Shown: positions 8,175-17,316, counted from the stretch's first letter. The stretch: 17,873 nucleotides of DNA from an uncultured Pseudomonadota bacterium (GCA_946479515.1 CAMLGF010000074.1:1-17873), one strand, 5' to 3'. Numbers and translations: made by a program. Notes: a model not told the origin generated them from the sequence alone.

Positions 8175-10832
8175 TCAGAGCTTCCCGGCGAGCGTCTTGA
8201 TCGCAGTCCGGGTGAGCGCCTGCCGGCATCGCCAGTAGCCTGCCCAGGGGTCCTTGCGTTGCCGGGCGACGCGCCCGGGCACATTGTGGATGTTGAAGTG
8301 CGTGCCGCGGATGTCGGTGTCGATCTCGTCCCAGGACACGGGAGTCGACACGCCGACCCCCGGACGCCACCGCGGCGAGAAGGCCGCGACGGCCGTGGCG
8401 CCGAAGCCATTGCGCAGGTAGTCGACGAAGATCTTGTTCTTGCGGTTGCGCTCGCCGGTCTTCGACGTGAAGGTCTGCGGCGAGAGCCGTTCCATGAACA
8501 GCGTGATGTTGCGGGCGAAGTCCTTGGCGGTCTCCCAATCCGGCAGTGCGCGCGTGAGCGGCACCACCACGTGCAGACCCTTGCCACCCGTGGTCTTCAC
8601 CCAGCTCTCGAGACCGAGGTCTTCGAGCAGCTTGCGGATCACGAGCGCCGCCTCGCGCAGCGGTGGATAGGGCAGATCGGCACCGGGATCGAGATCGAGC
8701 GTGAGCCGGTCGGCCTGCGTGGGCCGTGGCATGCGCGCGCCCCAGCTGTGCAGTTCCACCGCGCCCACCTGGGCAAGATGCAGCAGGCCCTCGACCGAAT
8801 CGCACACCACGAAGTCCGGATCCTTGTCGGCGTTCGGGATCTGCACGATGCGCAGCCCCGCGCCCGACTTGTCGAGAAAATGTTTCTGAAAGAATGGCTG
8901 CGTGCCATGCGTGTTGCGCAGGATGCTGAGCGGGCGGGCCTGGTAATGCGGCATCGCGACCTCGCCGACGGCGGCGAAATACTCGGCGAGCTGCAACTTG
9001 GTGATGCCATCGTGCGGGAACAGGATGCGGTCCGGATGCGTGAGGCGCGTACCCAGGGGTCCGGCATCGCGATTGCCCGCGTCGGCGCCAGGGTGGCGGC
9101 CGCCGGATTTCTTCCGGCCACGGGAGCGCGGCGTTCTGGCGTCTTTCACCACCTCTTCAGTATGCACCGGTTCCTCGCGCACCACGGTCTTCGGATCCCG
9201 GTCCTGCCGCATTCCCAGATAGCGGGGCTGGCGCAGGATGCCGCTGTGCGTCCAGTCGGCGAACGCCACCTGGATGACGAGCCTGGGCTTCATCCAGATG
9301 AAGACCTCGCCCGAGCGCTTGTCGGGCAGGGTATCGAATGGACTGCGCTTGCTTTCGAGCTGCCGCGCGCGCCGCTGCCACTGCGTGCGCTCTGCCGTGC
9401 TGAAGCCGCCGCCCACCCGGCCGACATAGCGCAGTCCGTCGCCGGATTTCACGCCCACGAGCAGCGACGAGAACACGCCCGTGCCCCGGCCCGGCATCAC
9501 GGAGGCGCCGCCGACGACGAATTCCTGCTCGCGATGGCACTTGATTTTCAGCCAATCGGGCGAGCGTTCGGCGCGGTAGGGGGAGTCGACCCGCTTGGCC
9601 ACCAGGCCTTCCAGGTGCTGGTTGCAGACCCGTGCCAGCAGCTCGGTGCTGTCGCTGTGAATCTGGTCGGCGAGCCGCAGCGGTCCTTTGGCCGGTAGTT
9701 TGGCGAGCGCGGCGTTGAGACGAGTCTTGCGCTCGGACAGCGGCAGGCTGCGCAGGTCCTCGCCCTGGCTGAACAGCAGGTCGAAGATGCAATACTGCAG
9801 TTCCCCGAGGCGCCCCTGTTCGAGCGTGTGCTGCAGCAGCGAGAAGTCGGAGCGGCCGTTGGGATCGGTGACGATGAGCTCGCCATCCAGCCACACGCCA
9901 TCGAGTCGCAGCCGGGCGAGTACGTCGATCACCGGAGCGATCCGGTGCGTCCAGTCGATGCCGTTGCGCGATATGGCGCGCACGTCGTCCCCGTCGCAGC
10001 GAATCAACAGTCGCACACCGTCGTATTTCAGCTCGTAAACCCAGCCGGCATCGCCGGGCACCTTGTCCACCAGCGTCGCGAGCTGCGGCTTCAGAGTCGC
10101 GGGCAGCGACTTGCCGCGAGATTTTCCGGATGCCCCGCGCCGGGTTGCGGGCGTCGAGCGCGCGGAGCGCTTGCGCGCCGTCGCAGCGGCAGACGTCGCC
10201 GCTGGCTCAGGCTTCGCGTCGGAGTCGAATTTCGGCAGACGGTTGGGCTGGTCGGCGAGGCCCGCGTCGATGACATCGGCATCCGCGGCCATGCGGGCGT
10301 ATTCATCCTTGCCTTTCATGAGCAGCCATTGCTGTTGCCTGCCTTGCATGCGGGTGCGCACCAGGTGCCAGCGGCCGCCGAGTTTCTTGCCATACAGCCG
10401 GAATTCGAGATGACCCTTCTTCAGCGCCTTGTCGGCATCGCCCGCCGGCTGCCAATGCCCGCTGTCCCAGATGTCGACGTGTCCGGCACCGTATTCGCCC
10501 GCCGGAATGTCACCGGAGAATCTGGCATAGGCGATGGGATGGTCTTCCACTTCCACCGCGAGCCTGCGATCGGCGGGATCGAGCGATGGACCTTTCGGAA
10601 CGGCCCAACTACGCAGGGTGCCGGCCCATTCGAGGCGGAAGTCCCAGTGCAGCCGGGATGCGGCGTGCTTCTGAATCACGAATATCAGTTTCTTGCCGCT
10701 GGCCGTGCGCTTGCCGGCGGCGGGCTCCGCTGTCTTCTTGAAGTCTCGCTTCGCCGCGTAGCGGCTGAGCCGCGTGTGACCGCGCGCCCGAGTGGCCCGG
10801 GACGCAGTCGAGTGTGAGGCGGTGTGCGCCAT
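8175..10832 (-). CDS. ligD: LigD, multifunctional NHEJ DNA ligase (PE-ligase-polymerase)
   Basis: An ATP-dependent DNA ligase D of 885 residues that processes and seals double-strand breaks with Ku. Domain order is as in the Pseudomonas enzyme. The N-terminal 3'-phosphoesterase domain (about 48-175) has H56, H62, D64, R66 and E68 in QKHAASRLHWDFRLE and H98 in EDHPIAY. A basic Ala/Ser/Arg linker (about 205-245) follows. The ligase core has the adenylated lysine K269 in ELKYDGVR, motif IV EGLVAKR (408-414) and motif V DWLKIKC, then an OB fold to about 545. A second basic linker precedes the primase-polymerase domain (about 595-880) with metal-binding D713 and D715 (LDLDPG), H754 (KTTGGKGLH) and D804. 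No catalytic residue appears missing. It starts 15 nt after ku, supporting co-transcription. The ATG at 10832 is the first plausible start. Confidence 0.97.
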   Translation of the reverse strand: MAHTASHSTASRATRARGHTRLSRYAAKRDFKKTAEPAAGKRTASGKKLIFVIQKHAASRLHWDFRLEWAGTLRSWAVPKGPSLDPADRRLAVEVEDHPIAYARFSGDIPAGEYGAGHVDIWDSGHWQPAGDADKALKKGHLEFRLYGKKLGGRWHLVRTRMQGRQQQWLLMKGKDEYARMAADADVIDAGLADQPNRLPKFDSDAKPEPAATSAAATARKRSARSTPATRRGASGKSRGKSLPATLKPQLATLVDKVPGDAGWVYELKYDGVRLLIRCDGDDVRAISRNGIDWTHRIAPVIDVLARLRLDGVWLDGELIVTDPNGRSDFSLLQHTLEQGRLGELQYCIFDLLFSQGEDLRSLPLSERKTRLNAALAKLPAKGPLRLADQIHSDSTELLARVCNQHLEGLVAKRVDSPYRAERSPDWLKIKCHREQEFVVGGASVMPGRGTGVFSSLLVGVKSGDGLRYVGRVGGGFSTAERTQWQRRARQLESKRSPFDTLPDKRSGEVFIWMKPRLVIQVAFADWTHSGILRQPRYLGMRQDRDPKTVVREEPVHTEEVVKDARTPRSRGRKKSGGRHPGADAGNRDAGPLGTRLTHPDRILFPHDGITKLQLAEYFAAVGEVAMPHYQARPLSILRNTHGTQPFFQKHFLDKSGAGLRIVQIPNADKDPDFVVCDSVEGLLHLAQVGAVELHSWGARMPRPTQADRLTLDLDPGADLPYPPLREAALVIRKLLEDLGLESWVKTTGGKGLHVVVPLTRALPDWETAKDFARNITLFMERLSPQTFTSKTGERNRKNKIFVDYLRNGFGATAVAAFSPRWRPGVGVSTPVSWDEIDTDIRGTHFNIHNVPGRVARQRKDPWAGYWRCRQALTRTAIKTLAGKL

Positions 10833-10847
10833 GTGTGCCGTCCGTAC

Positions 10848-11819
10848 TCAGGCGCGACGTGCGTGGCGCACGTTGCCGGTCCGGCGCCGCGCCGCGCTGT
10901 GCTTGCGTTTGCTGCCTCGCGAGGCCGCGGAGCCATTGCTCGAGCTGGCGGTGCCGCTCTGGTCGAGGCTCCTCTGCAGCAGCGACATGAGATCGACCAC
11001 CTTGCCGCCGGCGGCGCGGATCTCGGTCACCTCCGGCTCGGGCTCGGTGAGGGCGTGAGTCTGGCCGGCCTTCACCTTCTGCTCGATGCGTTTCAGGAGA
11101 TCGCTCCGATAGGTGTCCGCGAATGCGTCGGGATGCCAGCGCTCGCTCATGTCGTCGACGAGCTTGAGAGCCATCTGCAACTCCTTTCCCGAAACCGCGC
11201 CCGCCTTCTTCGCGGCCGCTGTCGCGATCTGCGGGTGCGGCTGGATCTCGTCCTGATAGCGCAGTGTATTCAGCACGATCACCTGATCCACCGGCATCAG
11301 TGCCGCGACGTGTTGCCGGCTGCGCAGAACGAACGTAGCCACGGCGAGCTTCTGCGATTGCTCCAGCGCATCGCGCAGCAGCGAGTACACGCGCTCGCCA
11401 TTGCGCTCGGGAACGAGGTAGTAGGGCGTGTCGAAATAGTAGGGCGCAACCGCGTCGCGGGCGACGAAGGTCGCGATGTCGATAGTCCGCGAGGCTTCCA
11501 CGTTCGCGCGACGGAAGTCTTCGTCCGTGAGCACCACGTATTCACCTTTCTCATACTGGTACCCCTTCACGACATTGTTCCAGTCGACCACCTTGCCCGT
11601 GGACTTGTTGTAGCGCTGGTAACCGACGGGCGCGAAGTCACGCTTGTCGAGCAGGTCGAGATCGATATTGTGGGCGCGCGTCGCCGTGTGCAGCGACACG
11701 GGGATGTGAATCAGGCTGAAACTGATGGCGCCGTTCCACAGGCCGCGGCTGCCCCGGCGCTTGCTGCTGCCGGCGCCGTGCGCGGCACCATTGCCCTTGC
11801 TCCTGGCTTTCTTAGGAAT
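10848..11819 (-). CDS. ku: Ku, NHEJ DNA end-binding protein (probable ATT start)
   Basis: Bacterial Ku forms a homodimeric ring on DNA ends and recruits LigD. The core is clear: DLDLLDKRDFAPVGYQRYNKSTGK, VVKGYQYEKGEYVVLTDEDF, PYYFDTPYYLVPE, and VLRSRQHVAALMP. The first canonical start is a GTG at 11699, but translation upstream in the same frame gives GLWNGAISFSLIHIPVSLHT, the strongly conserved first Ku strand, so the gene must start earlier. No ATG, GTG or TTG exists there in frame. An ATT at 11817-11819 is preceded by GGAGAG with 5-nt spacing and yields PKKARSKGNG and a 323-residue protein of normal size; this is my chosen start. It overlaps the end of the oxidoreductase gene by 8 nt. The C-terminal tail is basic (SKRKHSAARRRTG), common in Ku, and probably aids DNA binding. 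The Ku identity is certain; the start is inferred. Confidence 0.93.
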   Translation of the reverse strand: MPKKARSKGNGAAHGAGSSKRRGSRGLWNGAISFSLIHIPVSLHTATRAHNIDLDLLDKRDFAPVGYQRYNKSTGKVVDWNNVVKGYQYEKGEYVVLTDEDFRRANVEASRTIDIATFVARDAVAPYYFDTPYYLVPERNGERVYSLLRDALEQSQKLAVATFVLRSRQHVAALMPVDQVIVLNTLRYQDEIQPHPQIATAAAKKAGAVSGKELQMALKLVDDMSERWHPDAFADTYRSDLLKRIEQKVKAGQTHALTEPEPEVTEIRAAGGKVVDLMSLLQRSLDQSGTASSSNGSAASRGSKRKHSAARRRTGNVRHARRA

Positions 11820-12945
11820 GGCCGCTCTCCGCCATGACCAGCGAGGGTTCGCGCGGCACCGCGGGACGCCTGATTTCCTGATCCAGGGAAGGCCGGTGCA
11901 CCTTGCTCTGCGGCACCGACACCGATTCCCAGCGTCCGCTGGTGATCGAACGGTGGATGGCTTCGATGATGGCGACGTCGATCAGACCCTCCTTGCCCGA
12001 GGGTTCTGGCCGGCGCCGGGCGCGCAGGCACTGCGCAAAATGGATGAGCTCGGGCGCGAACTGGTCGCTCTTCGCGAATTTCTTGCGCTGCTTCCTGCCC
12101 CCGATGGTGAGCTCGTAGCCGAGACCCTCGGCGTATTCGTAGGCGGGATCGACGACCACGGAGCCCTTCGTGCCCACGATTTCGTAGCGGGAGCGATCCG
12201 CGGCGCCGAAACTGCAGATGAAATTGGCGATGCGATTCCCGGGGAATTTCATCAGGACGTGCACGGTTTCCGGCACTTCACGGAATCGCTTGTCGCCGCT
12301 GTTCGATGCCGTGGCGAAAATATGCGTGGGCTCGGCCGCGAACACATAGCGCGCGGCGTTCAGGCAGTAGATGCCGATGTCGTATTCGGGCCCGCCGCCG
12401 AGCTCGCGCTCGACCCGGATGTTGTCCGCCTTCACTTGCATGGAGAACTGCGAATCGAAGTAACGTGCCTCGCCGATGCGCTTCTTGCGTACGATCTCGG
12501 CAACCTCGAGATTGCAGCGCTCGAAGTGCAGCCGGTATGCGGTCATCAGCTGCACGTGATTGCGCTCGCAGGCATCGATCATGCGCTCGCAGTCGTGCAC
12601 GCTCGCCGCCAGGGGCTTTTCGCACAGCACGTGCAGCCCGGCCTCGGCGGCACGCAGGGTCCACGCGGCATGCTGGCTGTTGGGCAGCGCGATGTACACC
12701 GCGTCGATCTCGCCGCTCGAGAACAGATCGCGGGCGGCGCCATAGGAACACAGGTGCTTCACGCGGTAGCGCCTGCCCAGCTGCCTGAGCTTGGCGGGAG
12801 TGCCGGAGACCAGGGCGGTGAGCTCGGCGAACCCGCGGGCGTGACGGAAGGCCGGAAGCACAGCAGCCTGGGCAATGTGGCCGAGCCCGACCACGGCGAA
12901 GCGCACCGGACGCGCTGTTCTGGAAGGTTTTTTCTGCATCGTCAT
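11812..12945 (-). CDS. Gfo/Idh/MocA-family oxidoreductase (glucose-fructose-oxidoreductase-like)
   Basis: A 377-residue NAD(P)-dependent sugar-type oxidoreductase. The N-terminal Rossmann domain begins RFAVVGLGHIAQ (glycines at 20 and 22), and the family signature CEKPLA holds K110, the usual catalytic lysine. The C-terminal domain has the GFOR-like GGGPEYDIGIYCLNAARYVFAAEP, with Asp and Tyr in the substrate pocket. No signal peptide is evident, so it should be cytoplasmic; the substrate is not predictable. I start at the ATG at 12945; another ATG follows at 12939 and a TTG lies at 12984, and none has a strong ribosome-binding site. Its 3' end overlaps ku by 8 nt if ku starts at ATT, so it appears to be the first gene of an oxidoreductase-ku-ligD operon. 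A role in DNA repair is not established and may be mere co-transcription. Confidence 0.9.
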   Translation of the reverse strand: MTMQKKPSRTARPVRFAVVGLGHIAQAAVLPAFRHARGFAELTALVSGTPAKLRQLGRRYRVKHLCSYGAARDLFSSGEIDAVYIALPNSQHAAWTLRAAEAGLHVLCEKPLAASVHDCERMIDACERNHVQLMTAYRLHFERCNLEVAEIVRKKRIGEARYFDSQFSMQVKADNIRVERELGGGPEYDIGIYCLNAARYVFAAEPTHIFATASNSGDKRFREVPETVHVLMKFPGNRIANFICSFGAADRSRYEIVGTKGSVVVDPAYEYAEGLGYELTIGGRKQRKKFAKSDQFAPELIHFAQCLRARRRPEPSGKEGLIDVAIIEAIHRSITSGRWESVSVPQSKVHRPSLDQEIRRPAVPREPSLVMAESGHS

Positions 12946-13005
12946 GCAGTTAAAACTCGGCCTCTTGCCGTCGATATCAGCCAAGGTCGCGCGGCCTTGT
13001 CGGAT

Positions 13006-13034
13006 TTGATTCTGCGGCGCGATATTTATTTGAT
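13006..13034 (+). promoter_or_regulatory. Weak candidate thrS promoter
   Basis: TTGATT at 13006-13011 (four of six matches to the -35 consensus) and TTTGAT at 13029-13034 (four of six matches to the -10) are spaced by 17 nt. This is the most AT-rich part of the intergenic region. It would give a leader of about 60 nt for thrS. Low certainty. Confidence 0.25.
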
Positions 13035-13048
13035 TCCGAGCTATTGCT

Positions 13049-13070
13049 GGGGCAGGATGCCTCGCCTTTT
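13049..13070 (+). promoter_or_regulatory. Short hairpin followed by TTTT in the thrS leader
   Basis: GGGGCA (13049-13054) pairs with TGCCTC (13058-13063) around a GGA loop, with one G-T pair, and TTTT follows at 13067-13070. It resembles a weak terminator/attenuator, or one stem of a ThrRS-binding leader as known in E. coli, where ThrRS represses its own mRNA. The stem is short and the T-run minimal, so the assignment is speculative. Confidence 0.25.
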
Positions 13071-13099
13071 AACTGCTTGATCTACTTTAGTTTCTGCAC

Positions 13100-15028
13100 A
13101 TGCCAGTCATCACGCTGCCGGACGGCAGCACACGAAATTTCGAGGGCCCGGTGAGCGTGGCCGACATTGCCGCGAACATCGGTGCCGGACTCGCCAAAGC
13201 TGCGATCGCCGGGCGAGTGAACGGCAAGCTGGTCGACACCTCCTTCGTGATCCGCGACGACGCGCAGGTTGCCATCGTCACCGACAAGGACCCGGCGGCG
13301 CTGGAGATCATCCGGCACTCCACCGCGCATCTGCTCGCGCAGGCGGTGCAGTCCATCTACCCGAAGGCGCAGGTCACCATCGGCCCCGTCATCGAAGATG
13401 GCTTCTACTACGACTTCGCGTTCGAGCGGCCCTTCACGCCCGAAGACCTCGAGAAGTTCGAGGCCAGGATGAAGGAAATCGCCGCGCAGGATCTGAAGGT
13501 CAGCCGTCGCGTGATGCCGCGCGACGAAGCCGTGAAGACCTTCCGCGACATGGGCGAGGTCTACAAGGCCGAGATCATCGCCGGCATTCCTTCGAACGAG
13601 GACATCTCGCTGTACGGCCAGGGCGACTGGTTCGACCTGTGCCGGGGTCCGCACGTGCCGAGCACCGGCAAGCTGCGCAGTTTCAAGCTCATGAAGGTGG
13701 CCGGCGCCTACTGGCGCGGCGATTCGCGCAACGAGATGCTCCAGCGCATCTACGGCACGGCCTGGCTCAACGACAAGGACCTCAAGGACTATCTCCACCG
13801 CCTCGAGGAAGCCGAGAAGCGCGATCATCGGCGCATCGGCAAGGATCTGGATCTCTTCCATTTCCAGGAAGAGGCGCCGGGCGCGGTGTTCTGGCATCCC
13901 AAGGGCTGGAAGATCTTCCAGCAGCTCATTGCCTACATGCGCAAGCGCCAGGACGAGGCCGGCTACGGCGAGGTCAACGCGCCGGAGATCATGGAATCCA
14001 CGCTCTGGCAGAAATCCGGGCACCTCGAGAAGTTCGGCGAGAACATGTTCCTGACGAAAACGCCCGACGAGCGGGTGTTCGCCATCAAGCCCATGAACTG
14101 CCCGGGGCACATCCAGATCTTCAACCAGGGCATCCGTTCGCATAATGACTTGCCGATCCGCTTCGCGGAATTCGGCAAGGTGCATCGCTACGAGCCGTCG
14201 GGTGCGTTGCACGGCCTCATGCGCGTGCGCGCGTTCAACCAGGACGATGCGCACATCTTCATCACCGAGGACCAGATCACCGAGGAGTCGGTCCGGGTCA
14301 TCCGGCTGCTATTGTCGATCTACAAGGACTTCGGCTTCGATGATGTCGCGGTGAAGTTCGCCGACCGGCCCCCGAAGCGCGTGGGCTCGGATGAGATCTG
14401 GGAGAAGTCGGAGAAAGCCCTCAAGGCGGCGGCAGAGGCGGCGGGCATCCAGTGCGACTACAACCCGGGCGAGGGTGCGTTCTACGGGCCCAAGCTCGAA
14501 TTCCACCTCCGGGACGCTATTGGCCGCACCTGGCAGTGCGGCACCCTGCAGGTGGACCTGAACCTGCCGGGCCGGCTGGGGGCTACATATATTGATGAGC
14601 ACAGCCAGCGACAGGTGCCGGTCATGCTCCACCGGGCCATTTTCGGCTCCCTGGAACGTTTTTTCGGCATTCTGCTGGAGCATCACGCCGGGAAACTGCC
14701 CGCCTGGCTGGCTCCCACCCAGGCCGTGATCATGAACATCACCGACAAACAGGACGCCTACGTCACGAAGGTTGCGGAATCACTTAGAAATCAGGGGGTT
14801 CGCGCCGAAGTCGACTTGCGGAACGAAAAGGTCGGCTTTAAGATTCGCGCCCACACGCTGCAGCGCGTGCCATATCTATTGGTGGCGGGCGACAAGGAAG
14901 TGGCGGCGAATCAGATTTCCGTGCGCACCCAGAGTGGCAAGGATCTCGGCACGATGTCCCCGGAAGACTTTGTCAGTCGGCTCCGTGCGGAAGTCGAGAG
15001 CCACGGGCGCACTTTGTTAGAGGGTTGA
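13100..15028 (+). CDS. thrS: Threonyl-tRNA synthetase
   Basis: ThrRS charges tRNA-Thr in the cytoplasm. The 642-residue length equals that of E. coli. The TGS domain is at about 1-62 ([14 protein letters not shown]). The editing domain that removes mischarged serine has H73 and H77 (HSTAH) and C181/H185 (CRGPH). The class II catalytic core has all three zinc ligands at the E. coli numbering, C334 (NCPGH), H385 (DDAHIF) and H511 (MLHRAIFGS), with motif 2 around [17 protein letters not shown] and motif 3 at [12 protein letters not shown]. The C-terminal anticodon-binding domain covers about 535-642. The ATG at 13100 fits the family N-terminus but has no recognisable Shine-Dalgarno (upstream TTTAGTTTCTGCAC), which may relate to leader control. 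infC follows at once. Confidence 0.98.
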   Translation: MPVITLPDGSTRNFEGPVSVADIAANIGAGLAKAAIAGRVNGKLVDTSFVIRDDAQVAIVTDKDPAALEIIRHSTAHLLAQAVQSIYPKAQVTIGPVIEDGFYYDFAFERPFTPEDLEKFEARMKEIAAQDLKVSRRVMPRDEAVKTFRDMGEVYKAEIIAGIPSNEDISLYGQGDWFDLCRGPHVPSTGKLRSFKLMKVAGAYWRGDSRNEMLQRIYGTAWLNDKDLKDYLHRLEEAEKRDHRRIGKDLDLFHFQEEAPGAVFWHPKGWKIFQQLIAYMRKRQDEAGYGEVNAPEIMESTLWQKSGHLEKFGENMFLTKTPDERVFAIKPMNCPGHIQIFNQGIRSHNDLPIRFAEFGKVHRYEPSGALHGLMRVRAFNQDDAHIFITEDQITEESVRVIRLLLSIYKDFGFDDVAVKFADRPPKRVGSDEIWEKSEKALKAAAEAAGIQCDYNPGEGAFYGPKLEFHLRDAIGRTWQCGTLQVDLNLPGRLGATYIDEHSQRQVPVMLHRAIFGSLERFFGILLEHHAGKLPAWLAPTQAVIMNITDKQDAYVTKVAESLRNQGVRAEVDLRNEKVGFKIRAHTLQRVPYLLVAGDKEVAANQISVRTQSGKDLGTMSPEDFVSRLRAEVESHGRTLLEG

Positions 15029-15032
15029 ATTT

Positions 15033-15554
15033 ATAGCTATTGCAAGCAAGCGCGTCAGGCGCAACGAAGAGATCACGTCGCCCAAGGTGAGAGTCATCGG
15101 GGCGGACGGCGGACAGGTCGGGGTGCTCACTCGGTTCGAGGCTCTCGACCTCGCAAAGTCCGCGGAGCTCGATCTCGTTGAAGTGTCGCCGCAGGCAGAT
15201 CCGCCGGTGGTCCGCGTGATGGACTTCGGCAAATTCCTGTTCGAACAGAACAAGAAGTCGCATGCCGCGAAGCGCAAGCAGAAGAACATCCAGATCAAAG
15301 AGATCAAGTTTCGTCCCGGTACGGATGAGAATGACTACCAGATCAAACTGCGTAACATCATTCGCTTCCTGACCGAGGGTGATAAGGCCAAGGTGACGTT
15401 ACGTTTCCGCGGCCGTGAGATGGCGCATACGGAAATTGGCCGCAAGCTGCTGGACAGGCTGGTGAACGATCTTCGCGAATACGCGGCGATCGAGCAGAAC
15501 CCGCTGATGGAAGGCCGGCAGATGGTCATGATGTTCGCGCCGAAAAAGAAGTAA
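15033..15554 (+). CDS. infC: Translation initiation factor IF-3 (non-canonical ATA/ATT start)
   Basis: IF-3 binds the 30S subunit, prevents premature 50S joining and rejects wrong start codons. The C-terminal domain is diagnostic: [26 protein letters not shown], then [12 protein letters not shown] and the end MMFAPKKK. The N-terminal domain reads [24 protein letters not shown]. The first canonical start, GTG at 15087, lies inside this conserved domain and would remove RRNEEIT, so the true start must be upstream. In frame there are only ATA (15033-15035) and ATT (15039-15041). AGAGGG at 15019-15024 lies 8 nt before ATA and 14 nt before ATT, so spacing favours ATA while precedent in E. coli (AUU) favours ATT; the product has 173 or 171 residues. 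A discriminated start implies autoregulation by IF-3. The stop of thrS is 4 nt upstream of the ATA. Confidence 0.95.
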   Translation: MAIASKRVRRNEEITSPKVRVIGADGGQVGVLTRFEALDLAKSAELDLVEVSPQADPPVVRVMDFGKFLFEQNKKSHAAKRKQKNIQIKEIKFRPGTDENDYQIKLRNIIRFLTEGDKAKVTLRFRGREMAHTEIGRKLLDRLVNDLREYAAIEQNPLMEGRQMVMMFAPKKK

Positions 15555-15624
15555 CCCGCACCAAGCTCTTCCTGACCGAAGAGCCGGCGGGCTCGCCCGT
15601 AGCGGGTGCGTGCGCGTGAGCGCA
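15554..15624 (+). promoter_or_regulatory. Structured rpmI-rplT leader, candidate L20 autoregulatory site
   Basis: The 107-nt infC-rpmI gap can fold as a three-way junction. An outer stem ACCCGC (15554-15559) with GCGGGT (15602-15607) encloses a perfect 7-bp hairpin GCTCTTC/GAAGAGC (15565-15571 and 15578-15584) and a 4-bp CGGG/CCCG hairpin (15588-15599). Directly after comes TGCGC-GTGA-GCGCA (15611-15624), a GNRA-capped stem. L20 is known to repress rpmI-rplT translation in E. coli by binding upstream structure; this leader sits in the equivalent place. The fold is read by eye and binding is inference. No T-run follows, so it is not an intrinsic terminator. Confidence 0.45.
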
Positions 15625-15661
15625 GGCGCCTTGCGACCGGAAGCTACAAAGGAGAATGAAG

Positions 15662-15865
15662 ATGCCCAAGTTGAAGACCAACCGGGCAGCGGCCAAGCGT
15701 TTTCGCAAGACGGCGAAGGGATGGAAGTCCTACTCGTCGGGCCGCCGCCACAATCTCGGCCACAAGCCTCGCAAGACCAAGCGCCAGCTGCGCTCGGGCG
15801 GATCGTCGCTCGTGCACAAGAGCGATACGCACCGTATCGACCAGCTGATGCCGAATACCAAGTAA
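15662..15865 (+). CDS. rpmI: Ribosomal protein bL35
   Basis: A 67-residue basic protein starting MPKLKTNRAAAKRFRKTAKG and containing RRHNLGHKPRKTKRQLR, the standard bL35 pattern, a component of the large ribosomal subunit. An ATG two codons earlier (15656) is in frame but sits only 1 nt from the AAGGAG ribosome-binding site (15649-15654); the ATG at 15662 has 7-nt spacing and gives the conserved N-terminus. It follows the structured leader and precedes rplT by 29 nt, the usual co-translated pair. Confidence 0.97.
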   Translation: MPKLKTNRAAAKRFRKTAKGWKSYSSGRRHNLGHKPRKTKRQLRSGGSSLVHKSDTHRIDQLMPNTK

Positions 15866-15894
15866 AGATTGGCCAAGTAAGCGAGGACTAACTA

Positions 15895-16260
15895 ATGGCA
15901 CGTGTAAAGCGTGGCGTCCAGGCCGGACGCCGACACAAGAAGATTCTTGGCAAGGCGAAGGGCTATTACAACGCCCGTCGCAAGGTATTCCGCGCGGCGA
16001 AGCAGGCGGTCATCAAGGCCGGCCAGTATGCGTACCGCGGCCGCCGTCTGAAGAAGCGCGATTTCCGCGCCCTGTGGATCCAGCGTATCAATGCCGCCGC
16101 CCGTGAGTTCGACTTGAGCTACAGCCGGTTGATCAACGGCCTGAAGAAGGCCGGCATCGACATCGACCGCAAGATGCTCGCCGATCTCGCCATGAACCAG
16201 CCTGAGGGTTTTGCGGCGATCGCAAAGCAGGCCAAGGCCGCTCTCGACAAAGCTGCCTGA
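15895..16260 (+). CDS. rplT: Ribosomal protein bL20
   Basis: A 121-residue large-subunit protein essential for early 50S assembly and, in E. coli, a translational repressor of its own operon. The sequence is canonical: [39 protein letters not shown] at the basic rRNA-binding N-terminus, then [39 protein letters not shown] and a C-terminal globular part with LADLA. GAGGA at 15883-15887 gives 7-nt spacing to the ATG. The length is slightly above the E. coli protein through a short Ala/Lys-rich end. pheS follows after only 15 nt in the same reading frame. Confidence 0.98.
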   Translation: MARVKRGVQAGRRHKKILGKAKGYYNARRKVFRAAKQAVIKAGQYAYRGRRLKKRDFRALWIQRINAAAREFDLSYSRLINGLKKAGIDIDRKMLADLAMNQPEGFAAIAKQAKAALDKAA

Positions 16261-17313
<1,053 letters not shown>

Positions 17314-17316
17314 GGC

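Larger units (their letters stand above)
12945..13077. promoter_or_regulatory. Divergent intergenic region with mirrored 10-bp element
   Basis: GCAGTTAAAA at 12946-12955 and its exact reverse complement TTTTAACTGC at 13067-13076 flank about 110 bases. Read with each gene, TTTTAACTGC lies directly against the ATG of the oxidoreductase and 23 nt before the ATG of thrS, in the same orientation to both. Inside is also a direct repeat ATTTGATTC (13004-13012 and 13028-13036). This could be a shared operator or RNA element, or chance; the ten-base identity in otherwise GC-rich DNA makes chance less attractive. Confidence 0.4.

Noticed and set aside
10848..11699. Ku starting at GTG 11699
   Set aside because: It would lose the conserved first Ku strand encoded immediately upstream in the same frame, and there is no ribosome-binding site before it.
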